In this document: positions 11,688 to 24,100 of the stretch, one piece after another | Layout: every line of letters begins with the position of its first letter | How positions within the stretch are numbered: position 1 is the stretch's first letter | Origin: Protonemura montana | Lineage: Eukaryota > Arthropoda > Insecta > Plecoptera > Nemouridae | Assembly (NCBI GenBank): GCA_947568835.1 | Contig: OX387602.1 | Location: 590,570-654,569, forward strand | DNA: 64,000 bases | Reading direction: 5' to 3' | The notes under the pieces: model-generated | What the model was told of the DNA's origin: nothing | Database searches by the model: none | Seen by the model: the letters and a program-made list of their open reading frames with translations, nothing else | Translations under genes and position numbers: made by a program

Positions 11688-14600
11688 GCAACAAGTAATT
11701 AGGAGGATCATTAGACCTGATCTCGCCTTACACATGGTCTTTGTTGTTGGGGTGAATTCACCAAGAGTTGAGAGGGTAGTAGGGGGTTGAACAGGGAGAT
11801 ATGCCTTTTGTTCCAAAGAGATTAATTCAACACTTTTCCGCCAAGAATTTCCATACTCGGCTAAATTCGCTTATCTCTTTCGAATAAAAAGACTCTTGGG
11901 CTTTCCTTTGAAAAGTTTGGGGTATTCTTGAGATCTGCAAGCAACTTGGAAGTTGAGGCTGCAAAATTCGTTATTGACTCGTGAATCATGAGCGCGTCAT
12001 CGCGGTGGTTGTTTGCGCGTGCAGACGCCCGAAAAAGGCGTCGCGACGCTTTGCCTTGCAACCACGTTGTTGGCAACACGCGTCAATGCCCGTGAATTCG
12101 CCGACGCGCACTTTTCGCCTCGCGAATTGGCTTTCGGCGCAGAAAAATGCATGCTCGGCTAGTTGTTCGCAAATTAGCTCTGACAGAAGAACAAACTGGA
12201 TCCCCTTTTGCCGCTGCCAGATTCTCTACAACCCGCTCTAACCACTTTGTAAGGATACTTTCACAAATTACTCTCGATTCCCAATTAATGTTCCCACGCG
12301 GAAAAAAAGCGTCGTAATAGACGGCAAATCTGTTGTAGATCGACTGCATTGGATTAGTGGTTCGTCGTGACGCGCTGATATCAACAGACACATGCAGTTT
12401 CGTGACTTGCAAAGTGAATTTCGGGACATGGAATTACCGCCGCGCGGGGAGGAGAAATTTCCGGGGAGCTCTTGATTAGAGCAAGCGTCTCGACGTGTAG
12501 CTCCTTTCCACGCCACGCTACGTTGCATCGCTCTTCAAAGAATATGGAAAAGCAACGAGTCGAGAATTTTGCTACCTATTCCATTTTACCTAAGTCTTAA
12601 AGAATTTATTAACGTTCTTCTCATTTTCAATCAGATTTTCGCAAGGGTCTTGTTTGCCATTAGATCGCTTATCATAAATTCTGAGGCTAATTTGCAAAGG
12701 ATCGTTATTGCATTTTGCGCCGTTGCTGGCTGCACGTAAAGCTGACGTCCAGGGAAACTTATACGCGTCTCTTTATTGAAATAGCAGTGAATAAAAAGCA
12801 TTGCTAACATGATTTTATGTCCCGCATGAAGTAAGCTTCACACACCTTGCAATCCCGTTGCACTGCGAGAGTTGGGACCGTGAATCTTCTCTGGAGGTGC
12901 TCAGACTCAGAGCCTGTGGGAATCTTTCCGCATTGCACAATGGCCATGCACAATGGGTTTGCGTTTATACGGCCACAATGTTAGACAATGTTATGCGATA
13001 GCTGAATATTCAAGGGGCGAGAATTTCGGTCATGCTATAGTTGAAGTTAGCATTGATCTTTGAGATCTTGAAATCTTAAGTAGTGTTATGAAACTTGATT
13101 GGAGTTGATGACTTGAATCAAGTGCTAGCTTTGTTTGACGTCTTATAGGTACAAAGTACTGGCTGTTAGCTGTTTTAACAATAGTTTGTATTACGCTGCC
13201 GGATAACTGAGTAATTTTACTCGCAACAATTGGATCGTGTTGCGATATTTTTTCCCTTGTTACAAAATACCGGTAAAATTTGGCAATAAAAGATTTTCGT
13301 GGCACTCGATGATCTAACCGTGGCCTCGAACCCCGGCCCCGACAGAAGCTGGCCCATGGCGCCGATTGTTTAACGGTTCATTGCAGTTTCAGATATTTTT
13401 TTTACCCCCACTTTTATTTTGTCAAAGTTTAATGTGTCAACGTCTGTTCGAAGATTTTGTTAAGTGCAGTTTAACAAAACGTGATGTCCTCGACACTTGC
13501 AGACAAATTGTTCGGGAGTTAACGACTTTTCGGTGAACCATATGATGAAATCACAAAGTGCAGTAATGGCCCTTCGTGCTCCAAACTCTGGTACCAGTTA
13601 GCATGAACCTCTCCTGGCGGCATTGGCTCGGCGCAACGTTACCTTGGTCCCGGGACCCGCTCAACCTTAGAGCTCGTGAAAAATCAGAAACACATTAACT
13701 CCGTTGACACAAGGAACGGAGGCGCATGAAAGATGGGCGTTCAAAGATGTTTAACTGTCTCAAATGACGGGGTAATTTACTTGAATAATGTCTCGTTTAC
13801 TCATTAGCTTTCAGCTGCAACGCGTTGTGCAAGCCGGTATCAGCATCGCCGTGCTCGCTCAAGATTGCGCCGTTAAACACCATGGGCTGTCCTTCATATC
13901 GGGCCAAACGACGTGGTTAGAGATTGCACCTTCGTGACATGCCCGTGCTAATGCGTGTAATTGAAGCAGATATGTTCCCAAACTTTTCTTGGGTCATGTA
14001 TAATTGGGGACATTTTGTTATTATATGCGCTCATATGGTGTTTGCCACATTTAAATCGAAATATATTCCGGTTGCCGGGTGGAGGTGAACTGCGACGTGG
14101 CTATGTGGCTTTAAGAATGACTTGAAGTGTCTCTAAAAGACTGTGCTCGCGGTCGAAGCATGCAACTGTCGCCACTTCGCGCAGAACGTCTCGGCAAGCT
14201 TCTTCTGTCGTTCCGTGTCATTTTATTATCGCCTGCACCCGTGCCATCACGGGCAAACCGGGCGCCCGGCTACAAATATGTCCGTTCTGATAGACAGTTG
14301 AGAATTCATGAATGAATGAATATATGAATGAATTACACCAGAGTTTATTTCCATGCAACACATGTCTGCGAGACGTGTGAAGACTGGATAGGCAAATATG
14401 GTGACATTTTCACACATTGCATAGCTTGGGAGTTGGCACATATACATATATGGAAGATTCTTGCTCGTATTTACATTTCCGCTGTCCCGAGAAATATAGT
14501 ACTACGTGTTACGTTATTAATGTACATGTGCGAAAACTGTGACCGTCCATTATGGATGAGCCGGGGCGAAGAAGTCGGATCCTGCATTAGACTGTCGGCA

Positions 14601-17600
14601 AAGTGAATTCGTAGCGCTCGGGAGGATGGTAACCTCGATCAGTGCAAAGATCCTGTCGATCTCCACTCGCGTAGATTCGCTTGGCGATCTCGCGTGTGGT
14701 CGGAATTACTTTCAAGTTTTCTTCTCTGTTGGCAACTGACAGCAGTGTGAATATAGTTCCACCCACCTGTCACACGACAGACATTCCCGACCATAATGAA
14801 CAGTTCCCGAAATCAGGTCAGCATCGCCATTAATCAGGCACTTAGATACATGTGTGGACACTCAAACATAAATCGACGATTTCGCGAGTTCACGGTTTTT
14901 GCTTTATAATGTAAATTTCCAACCGTGCTGTTAGATTCATTTTATTGGCTCGTGTTTTTGGAGAAAATGTTTCAACATTATGACTATCTATTAATGATAT
15001 GCAGCATTTATCCGTGCTTCTCTAACAGCTTACTACAATATTATTACCAGTTTACCACTCCAGGACCTCAATTAATGAACTCACTGACCATAAGATGCAT
15101 ATTATGCGTTCGACCATGCTTTTATAACTCGGCCCGTGAAAACGAAATTAAAATCTTTCCTGGCGTGCGTGTGCGCATGTTCTCAAGACGAGGTAAGACA
15201 CTGTTCGTTATATGCACCTGAGCGATGGGTTCTGCAATGGACGACCACGAAGCTCAATGCAGAGACTAATGTTCGGCTAGTTTGATTCGGGCGAGGGCAA
15301 GGAATATACGCGAGTTGCTGCTTCTCTGCTTCTGTTCGTCACGGCTCGCGTCTGAACCGTATCATCATTGATTCCCCACGAAATGGAGAGTAACGTAGCG
15401 TCGTGCTGCGAACGCCGTCGAAGAAGTTTTTGCAAGTGGATGGCCGGTGGCCGTGGCGCCGGTGCAGTGCTAAGAGACCGCTTTATGAGTCGTGACAACG
15501 CCGGAAGGGCCGGGCAGGGGGCGAGAGACCGCCGGGAAACAATGCTGCTGTTGCTGCTTCTGCTGCTGCTGCCTTCAGCGCTCGTTGTTAAATCAACAGC
15601 ATTGTGTCGCACTTTGCAAGAATATTAATATTATTAGTATTTCTTCTCTGGTGGAGATGATTATTTTGATCGCTCGGCGCATGCCGTGCAATTTTCCTGG
15701 GCGGACAGGCAATAAAGCAAATACATTACAACTGACTTTCTTCTCTCCATGCTGCAGCGTCCATGCTACGCTACACGCTATGTCGTAGATAATTTATTTA
15801 CTTGTGATATTCCTTCTTGCTATTTATGACTTTTGATTTTTTTTCTGCATTTATCAAACGACCGAACTTTTATGGCGCTGCAATGCACTAAATTTGAAAC
15901 TGCGTTCGTATTTTCAGTTGTGTTCGAGGGAGAAGCGCGCTGGGAAAATTACCTCGTTCGTCTGTGGCTTCGTTAATTGCATGGAAAAATGGCTCGCTCT
16001 CAATTATACGCTGTAAAATGTAATGCGATGAAATGCGCAAACTTAACCACTTTATTCCACATTACGGCGAAGTGCGGTCTATTAGCTCATTGCATGCCGC
16101 GGTCACCCTGCTGATGCTTTGTTCATTTTTGCGAAAAAAGAATCGTGCGACATCAGAAATTCATTAAGACACATGTCTCGTGTTTTCCTCCGTGACAGAA
16201 CGCACGCAACGTGCCAATGGTCCGCGCTGAATATCGAGGTCCACGTGGTCTACGACAACTTTTCATTTGAGAGTATTGTGAGTTGTGGAGAGTGTCCCTT
16301 TAGCCGAGGGCAGAGACACATTACGTGACAACCCCTAATCGACGACTACCCCGAGGGCAGACACCCACTTCGCAACTCGAGAAAAAAAGCTGCGTCTTAT
16401 TGCGTTTGTTAGCCCATTGCGGGCTGCTATAGAGTCGCGGCAGATCCAATATTGATATGGCCATAAACCTAACTGTTACCTTAAAGGGCAAGTTATAAAG
16501 TATTCACGGATCCAATCCCGTGACCCTCTGCGCCTCGTAAATCGTTTAGTCGGTCAAATTCCAGTCTGGCCACGGATAGCGTCGTCGTGATCCTGCCTCG
16601 GCGCCGTCCCTCATTGATATGCGCTTGCCATTGCGCGACGGGGCGAATACAGGCGCACCATGCTCATGCATGTAGTCAGATAATGCAGGCGTAATGCACG
16701 TGTCCGGTATGTCAGTCCCGGGATAGGTTAGAGGTGAGAGGTGGTTCCTACTCGTCGCATCGTGCTCCTCGCTGGCCGACTGTAAGGTGGCCGCGGCATC
16801 TTAGGCTGGCATAACTGTATGCATGAATAATAACTGTGCTTTAGTGGTCGCAGGTATATTGGCTGTGCGCCCATTATGTTACGTTGTCGCCCACAGGTAC
16901 GCCGCGCGCCTTGCCTTCTCGAGAACCGGACCGAAATGAGGCAACGCTCGTCCGTCGTGTATGTGAATCACCTGGTCACTAGGATGAGGTGTTATTGTCT
17001 TTGGACTTCATGAGTGGGTTAGCTTGTGCCCGAGTCTTGCGTGCGTCATCCGTGAAGCTATTGTTCCTGAGTGATTGGAATCTGAATGTTTAGCGATTCG
17101 GCATGGGCCACGACGACAAGCAAGCTGTCTTCCCACCGGATTGCGACGCTATTGCCAGCTGGTGGATCTCAGACGCGACTCTAGGTGTCGGTGATTTCAT
17201 TCGAGGATAAAATCATGCGCGAATACGAAAACTGAACAGGTTTTCAAAATGATGGGCTTGTACAGTTACATGTTCAAACAATTATATTTATTTTTAGTTC
17301 TTACGATAAAATCGGTTTGCTGGTTCGAGCATTATTGGGTTCGGCATTTGCATTCCTGTCCACGTGCATTTTCTAGTGCTTAGACAAATATCCTTGAACT
17401 TAAAATGTCGTTGTTCACGTCATAGCTGGCTGTTCGTCAGCAACGAGCTGCAAGTGACCTGCACGTTCGGTCAAAACCACTTTGCGAACTCGATTTTCCT
17501 GTCGCCAAGCAGTACCGTGACTGTCACGCACTCTCAGTGCCAGCGAACCTCGATAGGTGGACCGAGTCTCGAGCACGTGTGGGCGCACCTTGCTCGGGAT

Positions 17601-19779
17601 CGGGTCAACTAGTCTCGGAATGCATCGGGCACGGGGAACGGGTAGCAGCAAAGCACCCGGTGCGTTGGAGGAAGGTGTGTGTCCGGTGGGCGATTATGCA
17701 CCCGACCCACTGGCTGGGTGCGTGATGGTCAAAAGCCGCTTCATTCTTGGTTTGTAAGAACTAGCACCGAGGGTGGGTGGATCACACCTTTTCTATGCCT
17801 CCCGGAAGCGTCTCAGTGGCTACTTCTCGACTAGGAACAGCTGGCGTTTCCACAAAAATGTCATTTTATTCCGTCCCATATGATTTGAATGCAATTGGAC
17901 TTTGGCGTTCTTGTACAAGATTCCGTTGCATTGCAAAAGACAGATTTACATTGGAACATGACGATATCATGTGTGGCCGGCATTCCCTGAATATATCACG
18001 GTTTTAATCGTGTTATTTACTACGTACGTCCCCATTGTAATTGATACGCGACAAATGAAGTAATTCCGCGGCGTGTAACACGAGAAATGAACGGTACAAT
18101 GTCACCCACGACTCTCGCGGTCTCTGAGTTCACCTGCAGAAAGTTAGAGCAGCGGACGCTCTGAACCCCATCTTTACACGACAAGACTTTACACATTTCC
18201 TTACAAGTTTCTGCTACTTGCACTCGAGTCAACCACAATTGTGTAATATTTTCACATCAAGGTGAACCCACCACAAATATTGACCTCCCACTTGAACAAC
18301 GAATGTAGGTGCACCCGTCCGTATAAACTTGTCGTTCACCATCGCTAAAAAGCTCTGGCGAGTAAGTTAAACTCTTGCACAGGATGTTTGGCACAAGTTT
18401 CAGAGGTTCGTTAAAATCTTGACGACTCGTTTACTCTCATTGTTGGCTATAAAAATAAAACGGTACTATTTTGTCTCAATAGCGCGTTAATTCGTAGCAC
18501 CCGAGTTATAACTTGTTTAATGTTTAGAACATCTAAAGCATCTTCTTGGCAACGGTCGTTAGTATCAACTTTTACATTTAATGATCTTATCAACGCGCGC
18601 GCGAACCTTTTTGATATTTAGACATGAAAAATATCCGATGAATCTCACTGATGGTAACCAACTGACCCACGCCTGGTCTAATATTTTTAAAATGCATTCG
18701 TCTAGCGGTCGCATTAGCATATCAGTACCACAATCAGTCAAAGTCATAGCAACGAGGAAATACACAAGGAATGCCTTCACAAAATAATGCTACGAATATT
18801 ATGAACTGTAAAACTCTGTCTGCTAAATAATTCAAGTATAGGTGGCCAGAAAAACAAGTGTAGATGATGTATAATTCTATAGATGTTCTACTGGATGTGT
18901 ATTCATAACGGAGGGAAATTTGTCATGCCAGGTTTGTTATGGAAATGAGGAAAATTCCATCAAAACAAATGCAAGTAAAATAGCGGTACAGCCAATATGT
19001 GTTGAACATAGTTTGCAGGCTGTATTTTCTGCGTATGAACCAGAAATGACACCTAAAATGCGTGTGCACCTGATTGATGCAGGCTAGTTGCAGTGTAGTA
19101 CATACATTACGTTGTCTAGCGTGATATTGATTGGGTGTCGTTCATGAATACTGAGCTGCGCCGAGGATTGTCGCGTTAGCATATTATTTCTACCCCTGGA
19201 TCGCTATGTCCACGGGTGCATTGACTCATCTACCAAAATCTCCTGCGAGCCACCAAAGGTTAATCATATGTTAGGTCAGCCATCGTTCAAGAGTTAAATA
19301 TATTCATATTTGCTTGGACATGCATACGAGGTAGCAACACGAATACCTGTTTGCCGGAACAGGCTTATGGAAGGCGACACTCTCTGAACTTGCGACCGTT
19401 TCATGACACTCCTAATACTTGCATTTGCAGTGGAGTTTAATTGGAGAGTGCATATGTCGGAATGCACTCGCCGGGAGTATACACGATAAGCCACTTCGGC
19501 TTTTATAGCACCACATTTTTTGGCAAGCTGGAAAAACTTTGACTCGGTGGTCTAATGATTCATCAAATTGGCCATCTTCGACCGTGGTATTCGTAAATAG
19601 TGGTCCTGGGCTCGATAGTTCGCATTCCACCGTCGATGACGACAACCATCGGACATTATCTGATATTAGCTGTGCCAGGAGCAGGTGCAACCTGCTTGGA
19701 GAATCTATCGAAATTATGAGGAGGTCCGCGAACTATTTGCTACCCGCGTACCAGCACCGGAACCGAACGGTTTGGTGTG
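11688..19779. other. Non-coding stretch upstream of the ZP gene
   Basis: About 8.1 kb with only short frames and no recognisable domain. It may belong to the 5' intron of the ZP gene. Small items are a CTG-rich run at 15543-15572, a B-box-like match on the minus strand at 13322-13332, and a SINE-tail-like motif at 13867-13882. I see no further structure. Confidence 0.6.
15543..15572. repeat. Imperfect (CTG)n trinucleotide repeat
   Basis: Ten CTG-like triplets with TTG and CTT interruptions in non-coding sequence. The Leu/Cys-rich frames across it are not supported as genes. Confidence 0.85.
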
Positions 19780-20080
19780 TTGGAAACACCGGTCCTCGTG
19801 AGATCACCGAAGTTAAGCAACACTGTGCTGGGTCAGGTATTGGATGGGTGACCATCATACACATGACCAGTTCTGTTCGGGAGAGAGGTTAGAGGGATGA
19901 AAGTTAGTACAGCAACTTCACTCGCTTTGCTTATCAACCTCTCGACAGCATGGATTTGTGGAGGAATCCTGTTGTTCGAGTTGTACCGTCCTTCGGAAGG
20001 AACGTTAAGCTCCAAGTGCTCTTCGACAGGAGTAGGCTACGTGCCGGCACCGAGTTTCCCCTCCTCCCTTATAGACTATA
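19780..20080 (+). mobile_element. 5S rRNA-derived SINE-like element, copy 1
   Basis: Positions 19790-19852 closely resemble the internal promoter region of 5S rRNA: GATCACCGAAGTTAAGCAAC (A-box region), GGTCAGGTA (intermediate element) and TTGGATGGGTGACC (C box). Sequence after the C box is no longer 5S. About 110 bp further on, a body block (about 19962-20075) contains AATCCTGTTGTTCGAGTTG, CCGTCCTTCGG, GGAACGTTAAGC, CTTCGACAGGAGTAGG and GGCACCGAGTTT. The same block follows a 5S-like head in copy 2, so head and body form one element. A 5S head with an unrelated body is the layout of 5S-derived SINEs (SINE3 class), normally transcribed by RNA polymerase III and moved by LINE machinery. The exact ends are uncertain; a TCATCC-rich stretch follows at 20085-20112. 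Confidence 0.72.
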
Positions 20081-20925
20081 TTAGGTTCATCATCCTCCTC
20101 ATAATCATCCACTAATTCACCGACGCCATTAGACCAGTGCCGCATGGTCAGATGTCAAAACAGTGCGTCGTTAAACACCACAAATCAACCAGCACCAGAG
20201 TGTTGTGCCTCTGATTATAATCGAACAAAACGACACGGTCTAGTCCTCAATATTGTTATCTGTTGTAGCCGTTGTGATCCAAGTGAGAAATGTTTGGCAG
20301 CCTTCTTGGATTCTCGCTGCTGCTGCCGGCATTCAAGACTCACCATGTTGTTTGGTTGGCCATTGACCTTACGTCTTGAGTCCGCGGGGATATATTTGTT
20401 AAATAGGTACCGCGCCACGAGCTTCCTCGGGGCGAGCAAAGGTAGCCCAACTTCAAATCTCGCCATTTTCGGGTGTTATCGCCTGGGCTATTAAAAGCCC
20501 GAGGATTGTATTTCCTGTCGATATCGGGCTAGGTGCTACGTGTAGATATCCCACCACGTGCTATTATACCTAATAGACCCAAGCTTGGCACATACGATGG
20601 ACTGGGCATGTTCGCGATTATCCTATAACGGTACCACGCAGACGGCGTGCAAAACTCCGCTCCCTGCTGTCGGATGGCCATTTTATTCGGCAGATTAAAT
20701 GATCACGATTCACTGTTGCGTTTGATCGATGCTTTAGCGAGATAATTTGACGCGGTTTTTTATTAATCTTTATTTTGATCTCCCCCACAATCTTATAAAT
20801 CAAACATATCAGTTCACTTGAACGATGCGAGATTTTATTTGCGTTTTAAACTGAATCTCACGGTCGAGACGGGGCGTTGCTTGCAAGTTGCATCCATCAA
20901 ACATCTGGCGGCCCGGCGCCTCCAC
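20081..20925. other. Spacer between the two 5S-headed elements
   Basis: No gene. GCGTCGTTAAACACCA at 20165-20180 resembles common arthropod SINE tail sequence and recurs, with one change, at 13867-13882. It might mark the true 3' end of copy 1 or of another element. Confidence 0.45.
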
Positions 20926-21158
20926 CGTGCATCGAACGGTCGTTCCGAGTGCAAACGCCAGGGTTCGGGAAGTTAAGCAACAATGCGCAGAGTCAGGTCT
21001 TGGTTGGATGACCGCCTAACTTTAACTTGCTAAGTGAACCACTGAAAGAATCCTGTTTTTCAAGTTATACCGTCATTCGGCAGGAACGTTTTAAACCTGA
21101 TCCCGTTTGTCTTCGACAAGAGTAGGTAAGCGGCACCGGGTTTTCATACCTCCATTTA
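20926..21158 (+). mobile_element. 5S rRNA-derived SINE-like element, copy 2 (more diverged)
   Basis: AAGTTAAGCAACAATG followed by GAGTCAGGTCTTGGTTGGATGACC (20970-21013) is a decayed 5S A-box/intermediate/C-box series. The body at 21049-21145 has AATCCTGTTTTTCAAGTT, ATACCGTCATTCGG, CAGGAACGTT, CTTCGACAAGAGTAGG and GGCACCGGGTTTT, aligned in order with copy 1. The head-to-body distance is about 75 bp shorter than in copy 1, so copy 1 carries an insertion or copy 2 a deletion. Both copies are on the plus strand about 1.15 kb apart. Confidence 0.7.
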
Positions 21159-24100
21159 GGCTAGGTTAATTGTCCAAGTGCCAATCGTTCAGAGCCAGTT
21201 CAGAAATCAATCGACAAAGTGCAGCCGTGCACCTTGCAGCCAATTGCCCGGGGATCGGAGGCCAGGCGAGGCTATGCCAGGCCAGGATTACTGTAATTCA
21301 ATGTCACGCGTGTCTGGCTCGCCACGCATGCCCAGACGACGCTCGATCGAGCGCCCAGTTTCCGCGTTGCCACCGCGGGCACTCGAAACAACATAGAAGA
21401 CAAACAAGTGACAGCGTTTCGGGTCCCGTTCCTCGGCGACCGCGCGCGGACGCGTCGGGATGCTGCGCGGTCCAGCGAACGCTCAAAGTGCGAGAGACTT
21501 CGACGCCCGATCGGCGCCTTGTCTCTGAGCACGCGTTCCGCTCCCTGGTCCCAAGGTCTGAACGACTCAGGCGTCGCGATGCCTGCCTCGGCGGCGGCTG
21601 TGTTCGCAAACCAACAAAGTTTGGTGGGATTCGTTATCATACTTTGTCGCCTCGGCAAATAAAACCAAGTGAAACACGCGCAATCCGGTTTCGAACCCAG
21701 GTCCTTTACCTATTTACACCGTTGGTCATAACAATTAAAACAACTGGTTCGTCAGTGGTTTCAGATAATTCCATGAGGTCGTGATTTCATTGACGATAAT
21801 ATTCGATGGTTTCCACAGTTTTTTCTGCATCCATAATAAATTGTTTTGTGCGAGCGGATAATTATAGTGCATGTGACTATCCATGTGGTCTTAATTCATA
21901 TTCATTTCAGTTTTTTCCTGTAATTAGATGGGTTTTTTTTTCGGGTCCTGGTTTATTTCTTCATCGGTGTGCTATTTCAATCTTGTTAAAAACGCAAGCC
22001 TACGTATCTCGTTAAAGACCGATGGGAGATCAATCTAAAATAGAACCAGGAGCCGGTTTAATAATCTGGGGGGACATCTCTGATCCAGCGATTCATTATA
22101 ACTTGTATGAGATTGGAAATAAACTGGTCCACGCCATGGACCGACTAGATGGGAGATAAAGGTTCGACCGTCAACGCTCTCATGTTCGATGTCTTGATCT
22201 TCAGCAATGACACTATCGTTTAAGTGGCTGCTAACGATTTGTTTGTTTGGGAAACATACAAAAATGAGGGCAGTCATCTCTTGCTAAATAATTGACATAA
22301 CTCATCAGACTCCTAGATATTGCGACAGTCCAGTGCGCAGGAACATAGCATAAAGTGAAACAGTGAATTGTCGCTTTTATATAACCTAGGTGAGAAATTT
22401 ATTTCCCATTGCTATGATGAATGTGAGGCCATAGCAAAGTGAATGCTAAAATTGCTTGAAAACGGCGACTGCTTCATAAAGCTACATCGCATCATATGCT
22501 GAGTACAGAAAACGCTGCTGACATTATGGTCATACGATGAGCCATTTCATGGCCTACGCTCGGCAAACTCAAACTCGGCAAACACTTGGTGACATCCTCC
22601 ATGATGCCCGTTTGCAGAAAATCTGACAGCGGCACCGGAGACTTGCAGGGTGCACGCTCCGGTAGCTCGCAATTGCTCTCTACTTTCAATTACATGTCGC
22701 GTCTACTCTGGCTGACATTCTAACTTAGTGACCAAAGACCTATTAAGTTCTGGTAGAGATGTCTTCATCACAATAGACGGTTTGTGAATAGCATGTTGCA
22801 ACTATTTGCATCAGCGATTAGCCATCAGCGGTTATAATGCGCGTGCCGTGCCATTATCTCTGTCTACTTGTGTGTAGTTTTCAATTATCTGGTGCTTCCC
22901 TCGCGTGCATATACACGCACACACATGCATACATGCATACTGGAAGCACTGCACGATATCTAGTAATGCATTGTAGCAATTACATTCATACCCGAGCCAG
23001 TTCGCGCATGAATAGTCCGCACTTATGCCGTGCGTCGTTCATTGCATGGCGCCATCACAAAGCAAACTGCTATAAATCAAAGTCTAAGTGAAGCCCGACA
23101 CCTGACTCCGCAGTAGAGACTTGATGTAATTGCCTGGACTTTCCTGGGGCTGTGTGGATGCCAGTCATCCCTTGAAGCGCTCTCCAGGGCTAGTAAATGC
23201 ATGCCGGGCTAACTAAGCTTGATAGGGGAGCGACTAAACGATCATCGCAGGTATGCCGTGTGGCTTGGTCATGTTTATAGGCGATGTTTGCAGAGAGTTT
23301 CATCAAAGTTTGCCTCTCCTCGCGGCTGATATAACGTGTGGCACTTTAATGAAAATATCTGTTGTTTTTTGTATGCAGATTATCCATTAGATGTTCCTTT
23401 GAGCAAACAGTCTAGCATTATGATAATCGATATTGACTTTGCATGCTGAAGTAGACGGCAAACAGCACCAACGATGGTTATTAGGAGCATCTACTCTCGA
23501 GTGGAAGAAGGTTCGTCCACCCCGCAGCATGGAGTAGCTACAATGCGTATTGCTGCAACACCTGGTGGCTTATTATTAACTCGTGGCCTTCATGACTCGA
23601 TCAAAATGTTGCTTATTTGTCTTCCAAATTTGGACCGAATCAATTACTCCGCTATTTGTGCGCCATCTTTGAGGATGAAATCGAAGGCGGTAACAAAACG
23701 CTAATGATAATCGCTTCTTATCAATCAGTTGTCCCTACAAAGAGAGACAGAGAGAATGATAGAGATAGAACGGAGCAAGAAACTTGTTAAATACTTTGGG
23801 CACCTAAAGTAGGTATTAAATATATCCTATTATTTCGCATCGTAATGTCGCCGTCCAATTTGTTGCGCCGCGTGTAGATTTCGATCAGGGGGAGTTGCAT
23901 GTCTACACACAAGCAACCAACTTGCGCAATTCTACTCTTCGTGTGAGAAGTCTTGGTCTGAGCTGAAAGTCGCAGGGTCCCATGCAACATGCATCCAACT
24001 GGCGATCGCTTGCAAGGCAACGAAAGTCCACCTTCTTTGCTCATCAGCAGAAAATATTGTCTCAATGGATGCTGTCACTCTAGGAGTATGCAGACGGGAA

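Noticed and set aside
12037-12048. 12-bp palindrome GCGTCGCGACGC resembling part of hairpin B
   Set aside because: Short, and no extended similarity to the intronic hairpin.
13322-13332. B-box-like GGTTCGAGGCC on the minus strand
   Set aside because: An exact consensus match, but no A box or tRNA-like arms nearby; one short match is expected by chance in 64 kb.
21170-21784. 204-codon plus-strand frame with competing minus-strand frames
   Set aside because: It starts inside the edge of a SINE-like copy, is Arg/Ser-rich from local GC content, and has equally long overlapping frames on both strands and no domain.
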